Below, one piece after another: positions 57,956-60,014 of a stretch of DNA of 60,014 bases. Below the pieces are notes generated by a model. That model did no database searches, had not been told where the DNA came from, and was given only the letters and a program-made list of their open reading frames with translations. How positions within the stretch are numbered: the first letter of the stretch is position 1; every line of letters begins with the position of its first letter. Source of the stretch: Nitrosomonas marina (GTDB taxonomy: Bacteria > Pseudomonadota > Gammaproteobacteria > Burkholderiales > Nitrosomonadaceae); assembly GCF_900111605.1 (NCBI RefSeq), contig NZ_FOIA01000023.1:1-60014 (forward strand), given 5' to 3'. The translations under genes were made by a program, and so were the position numbers.

Positions 57956-58528
57956 TTATTGTTTATGCTCTTTGCTTTTGAGTAAAATCATAACTGCACC
58001 GCCACCGCCATTTTCCGGACTAGCCTGACAGAACGCCAGCACAGCTGGATGCTGTGCCAGCCAGTTGCCGACGCTGTATTTTAATACAGGTATACCGTCT
58101 TGCGAGCTGAGGCCTTTTCCATGGATGACTCTTACGCAGCGAAGGTGCTTTTGCAATGCAGCATTCAGAAAATCAGTCATGCGATGTTTTGCGACATCTT
58201 GAGTGAGTCTGTGCAGGTCGATACTGTCACAAATGCGCCAGTAACCGCGTTTCAGACGGCGTAATGTCTGGTGTGAAACACCCGGTCCTGAATAAGACCA
58301 TTCATCGTCGGCACTTATCTCTGGAAGATTGGCATCATTTGCGTTAGCAGTTTCGAATGCCGGGTCGTACAGTATGAAAGGGTTTTTTTTCCGGGGATGG
58401 GGAGCCGGTTTCTCCGGTTCCAGTATAGTCCTGTCAGAAGCGGTCAGCGGCACGACATGTTTCATTGCTTCATAAAACTCTGTTATGTCGTCATTAATTG
58501 CTTTGGCCGCTTCTTTTTTCTTGGACAT
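57956..58528 (-). CDS. Smr-domain protein
   Basis: A 190-residue protein. The N-terminal about 95 residues are low-complexity and charged, and the C-terminal Smr (MutS2-type) domain contains IDLHRLTQDVAKHRMTDFL, RCVRVIHGKGLSS and GGGGAVMILLK. The D-L-H and H-G-x-G motifs are the nuclease signature of the family. Members cut nicked or branched DNA or stalled-ribosome mRNA. The ATG at 58528 is preferred; a GTG five codons upstream lacks a better ribosome site. It starts 21 bases after the trxB stop, on the same strand. Confidence 0.85.
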   Translation of the reverse strand: MSKKKEAAKAINDDITEFYEAMKHVVPLTASDRTILEPEKPAPHPRKKNPFILYDPAFETANANDANLPEISADDEWSYSGPGVSHQTLRRLKRGYWRICDSIDLHRLTQDVAKHRMTDFLNAALQKHLRCVRVIHGKGLSSQDGIPVLKYSVGNWLAQHPAVLAFCQASPENGGGGAVMILLKSKEHKQ

Positions 58529-58549
58529 CTCGTTGTTTACCACAAACTA

Positions 58550-59775
<1,226 letters not shown>

Positions 59776-59851
59776 GCCCTGGTAGCTCAGTGGATAGAGC
59801 AACCCCCTCCTAAGGGGTAGGTCGCACGTTCGATTCGTGCTCAGGGCGCCA
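59776..59851 (+). tRNA. tRNA-Arg, anticodon CCU
   Basis: A 76-nt cloverleaf: acceptor GCCCTGG pairs with the 3' stem CAGGGC plus a G-U; D-stem GCTC/GAGC; anticodon stem ACCCC/GGGGT around the loop CTCCTAA with anticodon CCT at 59809-59811; T-arm GCACG TTCGATT CGTGC; encoded CCA at 59849-59851. It decodes the rare Arg codon AGG. A transposase remnant begins a few bases after its 3' end, suggesting it has served as an integration site. Confidence 0.95.
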
Positions 59852-59856
59852 ATAAA

Positions 59857-60014
59857 TCAAAGATTTAGACTGTCCGTCACTGTGCTGTCGATGCGCACGC
59901 CTTTGGCGCATTCAATCCTGGCGTCCAGCGCACCACTAACAAGCAATTGATTGATGCGCTCCCATGTTTCTGCACGTATCAGACTGATTACTCCCTGTAA
60001 GGCTGATGCCTTCG
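59857..60014 (-). pseudogene. Truncated IS-type transposase fragment, continuing beyond the window
   Basis: A leftward frame enters from the right edge (codons from 60012 down) reading SALQGVISLIRAETWERI, then GVRIDSTVTD, and stops with TGA at 59857-59859. The ETWERI...GVRIDSTVT region matches transposases of the IS5/ISNCY-like group, in which this sequence is followed by the catalytic domain. Here the frame ends after TVTDSLNL, so it is truncated. It lies immediately next to the 3' end of tRNA-Arg. Only about 51 residues are in view. Confidence 0.6.

Overview
The window looks like chromosome of a betaproteobacterium close to Nitrosomonas. This is inferred from gene content: a second, N-type F-ATPase operon, an FNT-family anion channel, sulfide:quinone oxidoreductase, two alginate-export-type porins, PilS/PilR-like regulators and short DksA/TraR and Smr proteins. 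No ammonia-oxidation genes are present, so the genus is not proven. Base composition is near 50% GC throughout. There is no prophage, no CRISPR array and no rRNA operon.

Layout. 0.3-4.5 kb: a small membrane protein, a RAYT-like transposase, a DODA-type dioxygenase, an FNT channel and a YfcE-type phosphoesterase; two near-identical inverted tags bracket most of this. 4.5-10.7 kb: a leftward operon (porin, diheme cytochrome, triheme cytochrome) divergent from a PAS/AAA+/Fis sigma54 activator. The divergent region has a candidate sigma54 promoter and a phased array of five TGTGA/TCACA half-sites. 10.7-19 kb: a frameshifted corA, rlmD, an FMN reductase, gdhA, two stress-type small proteins and an orphan lipoprotein. 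19.4-27.2 kb: sulfide:quinone oxidoreductase plus a DUF2892 membrane protein, then a complete TolC/adaptor/RND set ending in a clear intrinsic terminator. 27.3-35.5 kb: cell-envelope genes (an M23 peptidase with C-terminal repeats, two lipoproteins, an AstE/aspartoacylase-like protein), a VOC protein, ilvD and lgt. 35.5-43 kb: a second porin, PilR- and PilS-like regulators, a small zinc-ribbon protein, a flippase and an FkbM methyltransferase. 43-49.3 kb: the N-ATPase operon. 49.4-51.8 kb: ygfZ followed by a decayed hybrid histidine kinase. 51.9-60 kb: thiolase, small proteins, a universal stress protein, a YeiH-type exporter with a 43-residue companion, peroxiredoxin, DksA-like, Smr, trxB, tRNA-Arg(CCU) and a truncated transposase running off the window end.

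How the parts may work together. The porin-cytochrome operon and its divergent activator form a self-contained, inducible outer-membrane and periplasmic electron-transfer module of unknown substrate. The sulfide oxidoreductase, DUF2892 protein and RND pump suggest linked handling of reactive sulfur. The N-ATPase is unusual in two matching ways: atpR is absent, and the helix-1 acidic ion ligand of the c subunit is replaced by Met.

The most interesting leads are the phased operator with its sigma54 module, the altered N-ATPase, and the sulfide oxidoreductase-RND cluster. Signs of genome decay include the one-base corA lesion, the hybrid kinase remnant, a frameshifted mini-ORF at 40.4 kb and the transposase fragment beside the tRNA gene.
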